A DNA stretch of 15,839 nt, taken from contig JAJXEL010000035.1 of the NCBI GenBank assembly GCA_021639925.1, forward strand, positions 1 through 15,839, given 5' to 3'. Below the pieces are notes generated by a model that was given only the letters and a program-made list of their open reading frames with translations, was not told the DNA's origin and ran no database searches. The position numbers and the translations under genes were made by a program. This document shows, piece after piece, positions 15,546 to 15,839 of the stretch (positions are counted from its first letter, which is position 1; each line of letters starts with the position of its first letter). This stretch comes from Alphaproteobacteria bacterium (GTDB taxonomy: Bacteria; Pseudomonadota; Alphaproteobacteria; CAAGCB01; CAG-977).

Positions 15546-15790
15546 GATTAGATCGTGCCAATGGCGAGAATCAAAAACTGATGCCCCTGCGGCTAGCAGC
15601 CGTACGGCCAGTACAAATATCTTTACCTGTCCATCAACTTAATCTATTATCACTCTTGCAGCCGGTAGGCCGGCTGCGGAGTGTCACAGCTCCTCATCAA
15701 TGATTAATCTGCCCTTCTTACGAGGGAGCCGGAGATATAAGCGCATATGCGTCGAATAATCCGGACTGAATTGATGCAGTTGTGAACTCC

Positions 15791-15831
15791 CTCACCTTAG
15801 GCAGGTGCCTGAGGTGAGTTTGTTTTTTTTT
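15791..15831 (+). terminator. Strong intrinsic terminator
   Basis: CTCACCTTAGGC (15791-15802) pairs with GCCTGAGGTGAG (15807-15818) over 12 bp, including one T-G pair, around AGGT. It is followed by TTTGTTTTTTTTT. It is the first good terminator after xdhB and could end that operon or the structured RNA. Its first three bases also belong to the closing helix of the preceding three-way junction. Confidence 0.9.
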
Positions 15832-15839
15832 GAACAAAG

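Larger units (their letters stand above)
15476..15831 (+). ncRNA. Unrecognised structured RNA or 3' UTR after xdhB
   Basis: The 367 bp after xdhB hold no convincing gene; one 61-codon frame looks like chance. The strand is rich in helices. Two tandem modules at 15476-15545 each have a C-rich/G-rich hairpin, a GAAAAC linker and a small GTCY-TCC-RGAC hairpin. AGGGG (15542-15546) pairs with CCCCT (15584-15588). CGGCT/AGCCG is at 15590-15602. A 13-bp arm CACTC..GCAGCCGG / CCGGCTGC..GAGTG spans 15651-15683. A three-way junction is closed by GAGGGAG (15722-15728) / CTCCCTC (15787-15793) with inner helices CCGGA/TCCGG and ACTG/CAGT. A terminator ends it. It could be an independent RNA, the xdh 3' UTR, or a leader for a gene beyond the window. 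No signatures of tmRNA, RNase P, SRP or 6S RNA were found. Boundaries and the strand are inferred from structure and terminator. Confidence 0.5.

Noticed and set aside
15518..15703. A 61-codon frame downstream of xdhB
   Set aside because: It starts inside a tandem RNA module, shows no family resemblance and runs through strong hairpins.
15683..15787. Minus-strand frame of about 35 codons ending in RKKGRLIIDEEL
   Set aside because: It looks protein-like by eye, but it is very short, its only ATG leaves 20 codons, and the same bases form paired helices.
15476..15831. Possible tmRNA, RNase P RNA, SRP RNA or 6S RNA
   Set aside because: The diagnostic conserved segments of these RNAs were looked for on both strands and not found.

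Overview
The window looks like a bacterial chromosome segment, most likely from an alphaproteobacterium. The evidence is the ispH-thrB gene pair with the kinase-fold (type II) homoserine kinase, and a two-subunit xanthine dehydrogenase of Rhodobacter type. The clade is an inference: 16S is outside the window and no search was run. All protein genes appear intact.

Layout. (1) 1-1257: the 3' third of a 23S rRNA, a 5S rRNA and the rrn terminator, all on +. (2) 1382-6734: a complete, compact type II-C CRISPR-Cas locus. It has a tracrRNA on -, then cas9, cas1 and cas2 on + (overlapping or 1 nt apart), a two-way terminator, and an array of ten intact 36-bp repeats plus one degenerate repeat. Read on -, every intact repeat contains a near-consensus sigma70 promoter with an extended -10, so each spacer can be transcribed from its own upstream repeat. 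The anti-repeat of the tracrRNA lies at about 1441-1480 and identifies the guide partner directly. (3) 6845-7078: a strong promoter, about 200 nt of highly structured RNA that I do not recognise, and a terminator, just ahead of a small exported PLD-family (Nuc-like) nuclease gene. A perfect 10-nt alternative pairing would break both an internal hairpin and the terminator, which is the logic of an attenuator or riboswitch. (4) 7758-10400: housekeeping genes on + (hemolysin III/TrhA membrane protein, ispH, thrB). (5) 10411-11529: a minus-strand HExxH putative metallopeptidase with its own promoter. (6) 11718-15472: xdhA and xdhB, joined by an ATGA stop/start overlap. (7) 15473-15839: no convincing gene, but dense predicted RNA structure. 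It holds two tandem 36-bp-period modules with a compensatory base-pair change, several hairpins, a three-way junction and a strong terminator.

How the parts work together. Cas1 and Cas2 add spacers. Repeat-borne promoters make crRNAs on -. The tracrRNA pairs with the repeat part, and Cas9, with intact RuvC and HNH residues, uses the duplex to cut matching DNA. IspH serves isoprenoid synthesis, ThrB serves threonine synthesis, and XdhAB oxidises hypoxanthine and xanthine. The most novel-looking items are the unassigned structured RNA beside the array, the structured RNA after xdhB, and the fine structure of the CRISPR locus (drifted repeat alleles, a degenerate repeat that keeps its promoter, and two polarity cues that disagree).
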